64,000 bases of DNA from JBGQOG01 sp052113705 (GTDB lineage Bacteria > Pseudomonadota > Alphaproteobacteria > Rhodobacterales > Rhodobacteraceae): contig NZ_JBGQOG010000021.1 of NCBI RefSeq assembly GCF_052113705.1, forward strand, positions 1 to 64,000, in the 5' to 3' direction. Below are positions 51,559 to 60,675 of this stretch, piece after piece. The position numbers and the translations under genes are program-made. The notes below the pieces were generated by a model. That model had not been told where the DNA came from, did not search any database, and saw only the letters and a list, made by a program, of their open reading frames with translations. How positions within the stretch are numbered: position 1 is the stretch's first letter; each line of letters begins with the position of its first letter.

Positions 51559-52938
51559 ATGAAAGCACTCAAGATGTCCAACCGCACCGCAATCCTTGCG
51601 ATTATCGTTCTGACCTATGTGATGATCGTGCTTGATATTTCCATCGTACTGACCGGCTTGCCGCGCATCGAGGCCGAGCTTGGCTTTACCGAGGCGGGCC
51701 TGTCCTGGGTTTCTACCGCCTATACCTTGTGCTTCGGTGGCTTCTTGCTGCTGGGCGCGCGGCTTGGCGATGTGTTTGGCCGCAGGCGGATGTTCCTGAT
51801 CGGGCTTTCGGTCTTTGGCTTTGCTTCACTGCTGATCGGCTTTGCACAGGGGCCGGGGATGCTGGTGGCCGCACGGGCTTTGCAAGGGATGGGGGCGGCG
51901 GTCCTGGCGCCTTCGACGCTGGCGCTGTTGCAGGTCACCTTCCGCCCGGGGCCAGAGCGGACGCGGGCGCTGGCCGCCCATGCCGCCGCTGCCGGGGTTT
52001 CGGCCAGCTTCGGGCTGGTGCTGGGCGGGGTGCTGGCCGATCTGGTGTCCTGGCGGGCGGGGTTTTTCCTGAACCTTCCTGTCAGCCTTGGGCTGGCGCT
52101 CGCGGCGCTGCGCCATGTTTCGGACACCGACACGCAGGGCGGGCTGATTGACCTGCCGGGGGCCGCGACATCGACCTTCGGGATCGGCGCGCTGGTCTAC
52201 GGCATGATCCATGCGGCCACGGCGGGCTGGCAGGATGCCGTCACGCTGGCGGCAGTTGCGGCGGGGGCGGTCAGTCTGGCGCTGTTTATCCTTGGTCAGT
52301 CGCGGGCGGCCCAGCCCCTGCTGCCGCTGCGGCTGTTTGCCAGTCGTGCGCGTTCGGGGGCCTATCTGGCGCGGGTGCTGTTTCTGGGGGCGAATGTGTC
52401 TTTCTACTTCTTCATGTCGCAGTATTTCCAGCAGGGTCTGGGCTACAGCGCCCTGACAACCGGGCTGGCCTTCCTGCCGACAACTTTGGTTAATTTTGCC
52501 GCCGCGCTGTCCGGACCACGACTGATCGCGCGGTTTGGTGGTGGGGCGGTGCTGATCGCCAGCCTTGCCACCAGCCTGATCGGTTTCGTCGGACTGGCGC
52601 TGATCACGCCTGACAGCGGGTTCTGGCTGGGTCTGATGCTGCCGATGGTCTTCCTTGGCTTTGGACAGGGCGGCGCGCTGGCCCCGCTGACCGCCGCCGG
52701 GATCAGTGGGGCTGCGGCAAATGACGCCGGGGCGGCTTCGGGGGTGGTGAATGTCGCGCATCAGATTGGCAGTTCGCTGGGTCTTGGCGTGCTGATCTCG
52801 GTCGCCGCTCCGGCGGGCGGCATCATCGCCCGCACCGCCCATGCGATGACCGGCGGCGCGGTGATGATCGCGCTGACCGTGGCGGTCGCGCTGGCCTTCG
52901 GGCTTGTGACCCGCCGCCACACAGTTGTGGCAAGCTGA
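51559..52938 (+). CDS. MFS efflux transporter, DHA2 (14-helix) type
   Basis: A 459-residue exporter. Motif A ARLGDVFGRRRMFLIGL after helix 2, the helix 1 IVLTYVMIVLDISIVLTGLP and about 14 hydrophobic segments are typical of drug/H+ antiporters. First gene of a plus-strand unit with a hydrolase and an aldo/keto reductase; likely removes a toxic small molecule. No clear ribosome site before 51559, so the next ATG at 51574 is possible. Confidence 0.9.
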   Translation: MKALKMSNRTAILAIIVLTYVMIVLDISIVLTGLPRIEAELGFTEAGLSWVSTAYTLCFGGFLLLGARLGDVFGRRRMFLIGLSVFGFASLLIGFAQGPGMLVAARALQGMGAAVLAPSTLALLQVTFRPGPERTRALAAHAAAAGVSASFGLVLGGVLADLVSWRAGFFLNLPVSLGLALAALRHVSDTDTQGGLIDLPGAATSTFGIGALVYGMIHAATAGWQDAVTLAAVAAGAVSLALFILGQSRAAQPLLPLRLFASRARSGAYLARVLFLGANVSFYFFMSQYFQQGLGYSALTTGLAFLPTTLVNFAAALSGPRLIARFGGGAVLIASLATSLIGFVGLALITPDSGFWLGLMLPMVFLGFGQGGALAPLTAAGISGAAANDAGAASGVVNVAHQIGSSLGLGVLISVAAPAGGIIARTAHAMTGGAVMIALTVAVALAFGLVTRRHTVVAS

Positions 52939-52949
52939 AAGGACAGATG

Positions 52950-53957
52950 ATGACCTTTCGTGACACGCTGCTGATGATGCCGGTGCTGCTGTCGCTGCCC
53001 GCCTTGGCACTGGCCGAGGCTCCGGGCGCAACCGGAGAGACCGTCCCTGTGACGCAAGACTTCGCCACCGGCGGCGGCCCGCTGTCGCCTGATGGCACAG
53101 TGGCCGATATTCTGAACCACCCGGCCTTTGCAGGCTTTGCCGAACGTATCCTGCCTTGGGATGACCACGCGCCGGACCCCGCGCTTCCGCTGGCGCAGTT
53201 GGGCCGCCTGCTGCCCTATCACAGCGCGGTCGATACCGGCACGGTGGTGGTGGGCCTGAACCGGATAATCCGCGATGCGGCTGCCGGGCAGACGGTGTTC
53301 TACGAGTTCTACCCGGCGGCCACGCGCACCGCCGATCCAGCCAAGGCCAGAACCGGCCTGTTCTTCTATCGCGGAAAGCCCGGCGCCCCCTTTGCGGTGA
53401 TCGCGCCGGGCGGCGGCTTCGCCTACGTCGGATCGCTGCACGAAGGCTTTCCCTATGCGCAAGAAATCAGCGAAAGTGGCCTGAACGCTTTCGTGCTGAA
53501 ATACCGCGCCGGTCAGGGCGGACAGGCCGCGACTCAGGATCTGGCCGCCGCGATCACTTGGATCTTCGCCAATGCCGGGGAGCTGGGCGTCAGCACCAAA
53601 GGCTACGCGCTGTGGGGCAGTTCCGCCGGGGCACGAATGGCAGCCTTCATCGGCTCGCACGGCCCCGCCGCGTTCGGCGGCGCAGATCTGCCCCGGCCCA
53701 CCGCTGTCATCATGGCCTATACCAGCCACGCCGATCTGGCCGCGACCGAGCCGCCCACCTTTGTAGTGGTCGGTGAACAGGACGGCATCGCCCCGCCTGC
53801 CACTATGGAACGCCGCATCGACGCCCTGCGCCGGATCGGCACGCCGGTCCAATATCACCGCATTCCCGCCGTCGGCCATGGTTTTGGCACCGGCACCGGA
53901 ACCCCTGCCGAAGGCTGGATCGCGAAAGCCATCCGCTTCTGGCAAAGCCAGCTTTGA
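52950..53957 (+). CDS. exported alpha/beta hydrolase
   Basis: A 335-residue esterase-type enzyme with a signal peptide (LLMMPVLLSLPALALA). The nucleophile is in ALWGSSAGARMAAFIG (G-S-S-A-G), the oxyanion region APGGGFAYVG, and the late His in AVGHGFGTG. Substrate unknown. AAGGACAG upstream favours the second ATG of ATGATG. Between the exporter and an aldo/keto reductase. Confidence 0.85.
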   Translation: MTFRDTLLMMPVLLSLPALALAEAPGATGETVPVTQDFATGGGPLSPDGTVADILNHPAFAGFAERILPWDDHAPDPALPLAQLGRLLPYHSAVDTGTVVVGLNRIIRDAAAGQTVFYEFYPAATRTADPAKARTGLFFYRGKPGAPFAVIAPGGGFAYVGSLHEGFPYAQEISESGLNAFVLKYRAGQGGQAATQDLAAAITWIFANAGELGVSTKGYALWGSSAGARMAAFIGSHGPAAFGGADLPRPTAVIMAYTSHADLAATEPPTFVVVGEQDGIAPPATMERRIDALRRIGTPVQYHRIPAVGHGFGTGTGTPAEGWIAKAIRFWQSQL

Positions 53958-54002
53958 CACGGGCCTTGCCGCCCGGGCCTTACAACATCAAGGAGAACAC
54001 CG

Positions 54003-54992
54003 ATGAAATACAGAACTCTTGGCACGCTGAAAGTCTCCGCCCTTGGCCTTGGCTGCATGGGCATGAGCGGCGTCTACGGCCCAGGCGTCGCGCGGCCCGA
54101 TATGGTCCGGCTGATCCGCGACGCCCATGATCGTGGCGTGACGCATTTCGACACCGCCGAGGCCTATGGCCCCTTTGCCAATGAGGAATTGCTGGGCGAA
54201 GCGCTGGAGCCGATCCGCGACAAGGTCGTCATCGCCACCAAATTCGGCTTCGACATCGACCTTGCGACCGGCGCCCGTAGCGGTGGCACCAACAGCCGCC
54301 CCGACCATATCAAGGCGGTGGTCGAGGCGCAGCTGAAACGCCTGCGCACCGATCACATCGACCTGCTTTATCAGCACCGCGTCGATCCCGCCGTCCCGAT
54401 CGAGGATGTGGCCGGTGCCGTCCGCGATCTGATCGCCGAAGGCAAGGTCGGCCATTTCGGGCTGTCCGAGGCAGGTATCCAAACCATCCGCCGCGCCTAT
54501 GCCGTACAGCCAGTGACGGCGGTGCAAAGCGAATATTCGCTGTTCTGGCGCGGTCCGGAATTGGAACTTCTACCGCTGCTGGAAGAACTGGGCATCGGCT
54601 TTGTGCCCTTCAGCCCGCTGGGCGCGGGGTTCCTGACCGGCAAGATCGACGAATCCACGACTTTTGAGAAAGACGATTTCCGCAACTTCGTGCCGCGTTT
54701 TTCGGCGGATGCCCGCAAGGCCAACATGGCACTGGTCGAGGTGGTGAAACGGATTGCATCACGCACTTGCACAACTCCGGCACAGATAGCACTGGGTTGG
54801 CTTCTGGCCCAAAAGCCATGGATCGCGCCGATCCCGGGCACCACAAAGCTGCACCGCCTGGACGAAAATCTTGGTGCCGTAGATCTGGAAATGACACAGG
54901 CCGAACTTGCGGAAATCGAAAAAGAGGCCGCCAACATCGAGGTGCAGGGCGAAAGGCTGCCTGAAGCGGTGCTGAAAATGACAGGGCTGTAA
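54003..54992 (+). CDS. aldo/keto reductase
   Basis: A 329-residue cytoplasmic AKR (no leader): KYRTLGTLKVSALGLGCMGM, FDTAEAYGPFANEELLGEAL (Asp, Tyr), VVIATKFGFDIDLATGARSG (Lys), LLYQHRVDPAVPIEDVAGAV (His) and PIPGTTKLHRLDENLG for NADPH. Close relative of the damaged AKR at 48197, and its normal N-terminus shows what that gene lacks. Ribosome site AAGGAGAACACCG. Confidence 0.93.
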   Translation: MKYRTLGTLKVSALGLGCMGMSGVYGPGVARPDMVRLIRDAHDRGVTHFDTAEAYGPFANEELLGEALEPIRDKVVIATKFGFDIDLATGARSGGTNSRPDHIKAVVEAQLKRLRTDHIDLLYQHRVDPAVPIEDVAGAVRDLIAEGKVGHFGLSEAGIQTIRRAYAVQPVTAVQSEYSLFWRGPELELLPLLEELGIGFVPFSPLGAGFLTGKIDESTTFEKDDFRNFVPRFSADARKANMALVEVVKRIASRTCTTPAQIALGWLLAQKPWIAPIPGTTKLHRLDENLGAVDLEMTQAELAEIEKEAANIEVQGERLPEAVLKMTGL

Positions 54993-55404
54993 AGGGACAT
55001 CGCGGCGAGAACTTGCCCCTGGAGCTTGAATCTTCGCTGTGTGGGCCACTAAGACAGCGCACAATCTCGAAAGCTGCGCACGAAAGGCAGCTTTCAGGAT
55101 TTCTGCGATGCAGCATGGTGTGGGCGCGGCCGACGGCTTTGGGCCGAGGCTGTCATCTAATCGCATGTCATTTTGCAAGGTCATTCTGTGTTCCGAGGAG
55201 CATCGTTTGCCGGGAGCAGTGTCATCTTCGCGGTCGGCATAGGCCGCCGCATGGTGGGGCTTCGCGGGGGAACCTTCCGATGTGTGGAACGCACGCCTCA
55301 ATCCGTTGGGGTGATGGTGCAACAGCCTCGGCGGAATGGTTCTGGCCACGTCCCCGGCAGGGACGCCTCGGTGCGTCGGATGGCCGACGTGAATTGGCTA
55401 TGGA
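54993..55404. other. intergenic region before the IS110 element
   Basis: About 410 bp, GC-rich, no gene seen. A GTCCC-CGGCA-GGGAC hairpin lies near 55351-55365. Part of it must be the downstream end of the IS110 element, but its exact limit could not be fixed because IS110 elements often lack terminal inverted repeats. Confidence 0.4.
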
Positions 55405-56430
55405 TCAGGCCATGGGTTCGGCCTCCCGATGGAAGGACTGCCCGGACTTCAGCATGGCGTGCATGATAACGGCCAGCTTGCGCGCGACAGCGATGGCAGC
55501 CCGTTTGAAGCCGATCCTTTCGCGCAGCTTCACCCCCCAGGTTCTCAGCTCGCTCTCGGCGCTGGTGCGCGTCAGCACCACGGTGGCCGCCTCGTAGAGC
55601 AAGCCCCGCAGATGGGCATCTCCACGTCGCGAGATATGCCCGTCGTAATCGACCTCGCCAGACTGGAAACGCCGCGTGGTCAGCCCGAGCCAGGCACCGA
55701 CCGATCGTGATGTCCGGAAGTTTTCCGGATCCTCGATAGCCGTCGTGAAGGATGTTGCGGTGATTGCTCCGATACCGGGGATCGACATCAGCCGCTGGCA
55801 GGCCTCGCTGTGCCTGGCGAGGCGCAGCAACTGGCGGCCGAGTTCGGCGGCGCGGCCCCGGACGGCGGTCCATGCCTCCAACAGCGGCAGGATGACATGT
55901 TCAAGGCTGTCCTGTCCCGCAAGGAGCCGACGGACTTCGGCTTCGAACCGGCCTCCCTTGGCGCCCGGGACGACCAGACCGAACGTCTTCATCAGGCCTC
56001 GGATCTGGTTGGAAAGCTCGGTCGAGATCCGGACCAGGCGCCTGCGGGCGGCGACCAGAGTGCGGACCAGCATGCTGTCGTAGCCCTTCACGCGGACCTC
56101 GCGGTAAAAGCCGATCTCGGCCAGATGGGCCAGACCGTCGGCATCATTGGCATCGGTCTTGTTTGGCGCCATGTCGAGCGCGGCCTTCGCGTGCCGCGCG
56201 TCGATGCAAATCGCCGGCAGCCCTTCGGCGCTCAGAACATGGAAGAACCACACGGACAGCGGGCCGGTCTCGAACACGACACGCTTTGCATCTGGTGCGC
56301 GTCGCCGCAGAACCGCGGCAATCGCCGCCGGGTCCGAGGGACATTTGCCACGCCAGACCCGCCGGCCGCCTCGGCGCACGGAAATCGCCGTCTCTTTCAG
56401 AGATACGTCCAGACCGATATAGTCGCACAT
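55405..56430 (-). CDS. IS110-family transposase (DEDD recombinase)
   Basis: A 341-residue protein with an N-terminal RuvC-like DEDD domain (MCDYIGLDVSLKETAISVRR, VVFETGPLSVWFFHVL, MAPNKTDANDADGLAHLAEI) and a C-terminal Transposase_20 domain (RLMSIPGIGAITATSFTTAI, GAWLGLTTRRFQSGEVDYDG, HISRRGDAHLRGLLYEAATV) holding the serine of the S-x2-G-D-x2-LR motif. Intact. IS110-type enzymes are guided by a bridge RNA from the element's non-coding end. Confidence 0.94.
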   Translation of the reverse strand: MCDYIGLDVSLKETAISVRRGGRRVWRGKCPSDPAAIAAVLRRRAPDAKRVVFETGPLSVWFFHVLSAEGLPAICIDARHAKAALDMAPNKTDANDADGLAHLAEIGFYREVRVKGYDSMLVRTLVAARRRLVRISTELSNQIRGLMKTFGLVVPGAKGGRFEAEVRRLLAGQDSLEHVILPLLEAWTAVRGRAAELGRQLLRLARHSEACQRLMSIPGIGAITATSFTTAIEDPENFRTSRSVGAWLGLTTRRFQSGEVDYDGHISRRGDAHLRGLLYEAATVVLTRTSAESELRTWGVKLRERIGFKRAAIAVARKLAVIMHAMLKSGQSFHREAEPMA

Positions 56431-56613
56431 GGTTGTTCTCCATTCGATGTCTGGGCCCGATGTCCATCGTGAGCCCGTATCTGCATCCTATCGGGGAACA
56501 ACCACCCGCCCAAAATCCGCTGGCATTACGGTCGGGGCGACTCGCTCCCGCGATTACCCCATGTGTGGAAACCCCAATATGTGGTATGCTTTCTGCGTTA
56601 CAGGAGTGCATGT
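56431..56613 (-). ncRNA. candidate bridge-RNA region of the IS110 element
   Basis: A non-coding stretch between the transposase start and the next IS remnant, the place where IS110-group elements encode their bridge RNA. Complementary pieces such as GGTTGTTC (56430-56437) and GAACAACC (56497-56504) suggest folding. Prediction by position and family only; the IS1111 group would have it at the other end. Confidence 0.35.
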
Positions 56614-57197
56614 ATGTCGGGTTTCATTGAAGGTGTTGATCGCGAACAGGTGACGCTGTTTCCGGACCGTCTTGAGGACTAGATCGATGAGGATCATCTG
56701 GTTAGGGTGGTGGATCTGTTTGTGAACAGCTTGATCTGGCGGGCCTTGGCTTTGAGCACGCGGCGCATGCGCGGACAGGGCGGCCCGGCTACCATCCCGC
56801 CGTTCTGCTGAAGCTCTTCATCTATGGCTATCTCAACAGGCTACCATCCAGCCGCAGGCTGAAGCGTGAGGCCGGGCGCAATGTCGAGGTGATGTGGCTG
56901 CTTGGGCGCGAGGTGCCGGATCACAAGACCATTGCGGATTTCCGGCGTGAGAACGGATCGCCCATCCGCAAGACCTGCGCGCAATTCGTGGAGCTGTGCC
57001 GACGGATCGGCACGCTGAAAGGCGATTGCGTGGCCATCGATGGAAGCAAATTCAAGGCGGTCAACAACCGCGACAAGAACTTCACCAAGGGCAAGATCGC
57101 CAGCCGTCTTGCGCATCTGGAGGCCGATGTCGAACGCTATATCTCCGAGATAGTGCGCATCGACACGGGCGGCTCAAGCAGGAAATCGAGAAACTGA
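56614..57197 (+). pseudogene. broken IS1182-type transposase
   Basis: Starts MSGFIEGVDREQVTLFPDRL, an in-frame TAG follows at about residue 23, then IDEDHLVRVVDLFVNS, then a frameshift, and the rest reads GYHPAVLLKLFIYGYLNRLP, EAGRNVEVMWLLGREVPDHK and VAIDGSKFKAVNNRDKNFTK. Only the N-terminal half remains. It ends about 115 bp before nirK, right where the nirK promoter starts. Confidence 0.85.
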
Positions 57198-57234
57198 AGG
57201 CCATGGACAAGGCCCTCGGGGAAACAACGCGACA

Positions 57235-57248
57235 TTGTGCCAGCGCAA
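57235..57248. promoter_or_regulatory. NNR/FNR-type box upstream of nirK
   Basis: TTGTGCCAGCGCAA fits TTG-N8-CAA and is flanked by A and T to give ATTG...CAAT. It is 66 bp before the nirK start, a normal place for a CRP/FNR-type activator such as NnrR. Confidence 0.8.
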
Positions 57249-57313
57249 TATCGGGTCTTTTCGGGATTGCTAGGGTCAGCCCAATCGCGCAACCCATCCG
57301 GAAGGAGATCACC

Positions 57314-58462
57314 ATGCTGACCCGTAGAGCCACATTGTTTGGCGCGGCTGGCATTGCCGCCGCACCGCTGTTTGTCAACGCCGTCAAGGCTGAGGAAATC
57401 ATGGACACCTCGATCGCGCCGCCCGCCGATCTGACGACATTGCCGCGCATCAAACACAAGCTGCTGCGCCCGCCTTTCGTACATGAGCATGAGCAGGTCG
57501 CCAGCATCGGTCCGCGCGTCGTCGAATTCGAGATGAAGATCCTCGAGAAGGAAGTGCAGGTGGATGATGATGTCTATCTGCAGGGCATGACCTTCAATGG
57601 CTCGATCCCCGGCCCGCTGATGGTCGTGCATCAGGATGATTACGTCGAGCTGACGCTGTTCAATGATGCCAATAACACGATGCAGCATAACATCGACTTC
57701 CACGCTGCCACGGGTGCTTTGGGTGGCGGATCGCTGACCCTCGTGAACCCCGGCGAAAAAACCACTTTGCGTTTCCGCGCCACGCGCCCCGGGGTCTTTG
57801 TCTATCACTGCGCGCCTGGCGGCCCGATGATCCCTTGGCATGTCGTCTCGGGCATGTCGGGGGCCATTCTGGTGCTGCCGCGCGACGGGCTGAAGGATCA
57901 CCTTGGTCAGCCGGTCAGCTATGACCGGATCTACTATATCGGCGAGAATGACTTCTACATCCCGAAGGATGCGGAGGGCGCCTATAAACGCTTTGCCGAT
58001 CCGGGCGACAGCTATGCTGACACGCTCGAGGTGATGAACGGACTCATTCCCAGCCATGTGGTGTTCAACGGCAAGGTCGGCGCGCTGACCGGCGACAATG
58101 CGCTGAAGGCCAATCAGGGCGAGCGGGTGCTGTTCATCCATAGTCAGGCCAACCGGGATACCCGCCCGCATCTGATCGGCGGTCATGGCGATCTGGTCTG
58201 GGAACATGGCAAGTTCAACAATCCGCCGGTGCGCGACATGGAAACCTGGTTCGTGCGGGGCGGCTCGGCAGCCGCCGCGCTCTACACCTTCCTGCAGCCG
58301 GGCGTTTATGCCTATGTGAACCACAATCTGATCGAGGCGGTGAACAAGGGCGCCACGGCGCATGTGCTGGTGGAAGGCACCTGGAACAACGATCTGATGG
58401 AGCAGGTTCAGGCCCCCGTCGAATATAATGTCGCCTATGAGGGGCGCAGCGCCCTGCCGTAA
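57314..58462 (+). CDS. nirK: copper-containing nitrite reductase NirK
   Basis: A 382-residue periplasmic two-cupredoxin enzyme that reduces nitrite to NO. Type 1 copper: His 125, Cys 166, His 176, Met 181 (HCAPGGPMIPWHVVSGMSG). Type 2 copper: His 130, His 165, His 337; catalytic Asp 128 (IDFH) and His 286 (HLIGGHGD). The HCAPGGPMIPWH spacing is that of Rhodobacter-type NirK. A twin-arginine-like leader (LTRRATLFGAAGIAAAPLF) exports it. Ribosome site GAAGGAGATC. Electron donor is probably the pseudoazurin encoded nearby. Confidence 0.97.
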   Translation: MLTRRATLFGAAGIAAAPLFVNAVKAEEIMDTSIAPPADLTTLPRIKHKLLRPPFVHEHEQVASIGPRVVEFEMKILEKEVQVDDDVYLQGMTFNGSIPGPLMVVHQDDYVELTLFNDANNTMQHNIDFHAATGALGGGSLTLVNPGEKTTLRFRATRPGVFVYHCAPGGPMIPWHVVSGMSGAILVLPRDGLKDHLGQPVSYDRIYYIGENDFYIPKDAEGAYKRFADPGDSYADTLEVMNGLIPSHVVFNGKVGALTGDNALKANQGERVLFIHSQANRDTRPHLIGGHGDLVWEHGKFNNPPVRDMETWFVRGGSAAAALYTFLQPGVYAYVNHNLIEAVNKGATAHVLVEGTWNNDLMEQVQAPVEYNVAYEGRSALP

Positions 58463-58483
58463 CCGGCGCGCGTGGAAGCCTCT

Positions 58484-58510
58484 GGGGTGGCCGGTTCGGC
58501 CACCCCTTTT
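58484..58510 (+). terminator. intrinsic terminator between nirK and nirV
   Basis: GGGGTGGCC (58484-58492), loop GGTTC, GGCCACCCC (58498-58506), then TTTT. Should end much of the nirK transcript, so nirV is likely made at a lower level by read-through. Confidence 0.85.
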
Positions 58511-58536
58511 GCATGACCAACAGCGAGGCAGAGAAG

Positions 58537-59352
58537 ATGCGACCCCTTAGGATTGCCGCCCCCCTGACGTTTGGCGTGTTGGCGCTTGGTGTGCTGGCGT
58601 TTGGCTCTTGGGCCACGCGTCCGCTGCCGCCGCTGCCGGGGCCAGAGACGGTAGAGATCGCCGCCCGGCCCTTTGCATATCGTCCGGCGGGGGATTTCCA
58701 TCTGGCGGGTGCGCAGGCCGATCCGGCCCTGCAGCACATCACCCCAGCGCAACCGCTGCTGATCATGAAATATCCGGTTGCGGCTGCAGATTATGCGCGC
58801 TGCGTCGCCGCCGGGAAATGCCTGCGCGCCGATGCGCCGACCGTCCCGGGCGCTCTGCCACAGACCGGGGTGAACTGGATCGATGCCCATGCCTATGCCA
58901 GTTGGCTGAGCGCGCGCACCGGCCAGCACTGGCGCCTGCCGAGCGATGCGGAATGGCAGCGCGCCGCCGCCGAGCGGTTCTTTGATGACGGGGTCGAGGC
59001 GGCCTCGCTCGGTGATCCGGCGCAACGCTGGCTGGCCACCTACAGCAGCCGGGTGCGCGCCCGCGGCGTGGCCGATCCCGCGCTGCGCCCTCTGGGCAGT
59101 TTCGGCGAAAACACGCTGGGGGTGGCGGATCTGGCGGGCAATATCTGGGAATGGACCGACAGTTGCGACGCGACGGGCGAGCTGGATGCGCAGGGGGCGA
59201 TCCTCTCGGCGCGGCCCTATTGCGGGGTGCGGATTGCCGAGGGGAAACACCGCGCCTTCATCATCGACTTTGTCCGTGATGCCAAATCGGGCGGATGTGG
59301 TGCCGGGGTGCCGCCGGATTATCTGGGCTTTCGTCTGGTGCGCGAAGATTGA
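58537..59352 (+). CDS. nirV: NirV, formylglycine-generating-enzyme-like protein
   Basis: A 271-residue protein with an N-terminal hydrophobic segment (LTFGVLALGVLAFGSWA) and an FGE/SUMF1 domain: YPVAAADYARCVAAGKCLRA, VNWIDAHAYASWLSARTGQH, WRLPSDAEWQRAAAERF and GVADLAGNIWEWTDSCDAT. nirV follows nirK in Rhodobacter and relatives; its role in NirK maturation is not settled. Start at 58537 after GAGGCAGAGAAG; 58513 has no ribosome site. Confidence 0.92.
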   Translation: MRPLRIAAPLTFGVLALGVLAFGSWATRPLPPLPGPETVEIAARPFAYRPAGDFHLAGAQADPALQHITPAQPLLIMKYPVAAADYARCVAAGKCLRADAPTVPGALPQTGVNWIDAHAYASWLSARTGQHWRLPSDAEWQRAAAERFFDDGVEAASLGDPAQRWLATYSSRVRARGVADPALRPLGSFGENTLGVADLAGNIWEWTDSCDATGELDAQGAILSARPYCGVRIAEGKHRAFIIDFVRDAKSGGCGAGVPPDYLGFRLVRED

Positions 59353-59382
59353 AAAACCCCCGGTCGCAGGACCGGGGGTTTT
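59353..59382. terminator. bidirectional intrinsic terminator
   Basis: AAAACCCCCGGTC (59353-59365), loop GCAG, exact complement GACCGGGGGTTTT (59370-59382). Serves both convergent genes nirV and nnrS. Confidence 0.92.
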
Positions 59383-59385
59383 CGT

Positions 59386-60579
59386 TCAGCGGTTGGGCCG
59401 ACGCGCCGATGGGTTGGGCTGCCAAAGCCAGGGGCCGACCCGCCAGAGATACAGCGCGAAGGCCAGCGACCAGAAGAGCGCCGCCCAGACCAGACCACTT
59501 TGCCCTGCCAGATTTGCCTCGGGCAGCAGCACCCGGATGAGACCGGCGATCAGCAATGCGGCAAAACCGGCGCTCAGGCCGACGCCCGCCTCCAGAACCC
59601 GGCCGGTATGCCCCATCGCCGCCCGCATCATCACCGCCAAAGTCATGCCGCCGACCGCCCCGATGCCCCAGAGATGCGCCCCTGCAGCGGGTGCGGTCAT
59701 GCCCAGTGCGGCCAGAATTTGCGCCGCCATCCCCACAGGCACAAACGCATAGGCCAGATGCAGCATGAGCAACAAAGGCGAGCGCCAGCTGCCCAATCCC
59801 TGCCAGCGCAAGAGCCGCAGGGCATGCAACCCGGCCGCCGCCGCCAGTGCCGCTGCGGTGACGATCCCTTCGGGCCGCGCCGCCCAGAGGATCAGCGCCA
59901 GCGCCCCCGCCGCCAGGCAGAGCGCATCAAAGCGGTTGAACGGGACCGGCAGCCTGGTCTGCTGCCGCTTGACCAGCCAGTTGCGGGTAAAGCTGGGAAT
60001 GATCCTGCCGCCGATCAGCGTGATCAGGAAAATCACCACCGCCAGACCGGCGCGCATGCCATATAGGCTTTCGCCCCGCGCCATCACCTCGAGATGAAAG
60101 GTGATATTGGCGGCGAGATAGAGGCCGACCGGCCCCACCACCATCAGATTGCGCCAATTGCGCCCGGCGATGATCTCGCGCGCGGTCAGTGCCAGCACGG
60201 CGGCCAGAAAGCCCGCATCGAGGAGAAGAACCCCGACCGCGCTGAGACCCAAAAGCCCGGCCACCGCCAGCCGCCCGGTAATCCAGAGCGCCGCGAGCAG
60301 CATCAGCGCCGGGCCGCGGGTGGGCATCCGCCCGGTCCAGTTCGGGATGGCGGTGAACAAAAAGCCGACGATCACCGCCGAGGTATAGCCAAAGAGCATT
60401 TCATGCAGGTGCCAGTCGCGCGGCGCGAAAGGGCCCTGCAAGGTCAGATCACCGGCCCGCAGCGCCATCCAGACAGGAATGGCCAATGTGGCGAAAAGCG
60501 CCGCCAGCAAAAAGAACGGCCGGAATCCATAGCTGAACAGCGCCGGTCCGGTATAGGGTTTCGGGGTGAGACGGGGCAT
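59386..60579 (-). CDS. nnrS: NnrS, haem-copper membrane protein of NO metabolism
   Basis: A 397-residue protein with about 12 hydrophobic helices; ALFSYGFRPFFLLAALFATL at the N-terminus and RDWHLHEMLFGYTSAVIVGF (with the conserved His residues) are NnrS hallmarks. NnrS helps cells cope with NO or nitrosative stress. The ATG at 60579 follows AGGAGG by six bases; the frame runs to 60606 without a better site. Downstream of pseudoazurin but behind a terminator. Confidence 0.95.
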   Translation of the reverse strand: MPRLTPKPYTGPALFSYGFRPFFLLAALFATLAIPVWMALRAGDLTLQGPFAPRDWHLHEMLFGYTSAVIVGFLFTAIPNWTGRMPTRGPALMLLAALWITGRLAVAGLLGLSAVGVLLLDAGFLAAVLALTAREIIAGRNWRNLMVVGPVGLYLAANITFHLEVMARGESLYGMRAGLAVVIFLITLIGGRIIPSFTRNWLVKRQQTRLPVPFNRFDALCLAAGALALILWAARPEGIVTAAALAAAAGLHALRLLRWQGLGSWRSPLLLMLHLAYAFVPVGMAAQILAALGMTAPAAGAHLWGIGAVGGMTLAVMMRAAMGHTGRVLEAGVGLSAGFAALLIAGLIRVLLPEANLAGQSGLVWAALFWSLAFALYLWRVGPWLWQPNPSARRPNR

Positions 60580-60617
60580 CAGAACCTCCTGCGGCCGCGG
60601 TGACAAAAAGGGGAGGA

Positions 60618-60652
60618 TGAAAAAGGGGCGGCACCGTTACCGGCACCACCCC
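60618..60652 (-). terminator. intrinsic terminator between pseudoazurin and nnrS
   Basis: On the minus strand a GGGGTGG / CCGCCCC stem (plus positions 60625-60631 and 60646-60652) encloses GTGCCGGTAACGGTG, followed by TTTTTC. Should end or weaken the pseudoazurin transcript before nnrS. Confidence 0.75.
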
Positions 60653-60675
60653 AGGTATCGGCCTCGAAGGGACGC

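Noticed and set aside
51826..53031. 401-codon minus-strand frame opposite the MFS gene
   Set aside because: Composition (Arg, Gln, His, Pro) typical of antisense to a membrane-protein gene; no ribosome site.
54759..55349. 196-codon minus-strand frame overlapping the end of the aldo/keto reductase
   Set aside because: Overlaps a solid gene in antisense for a third of its length and the remainder has no recognisable domain.
56144..56611. 155-codon minus-strand frame across the IS110 leader
   Set aside because: It overlaps the transposase in another frame and covers the non-coding end of the element; no protein features.
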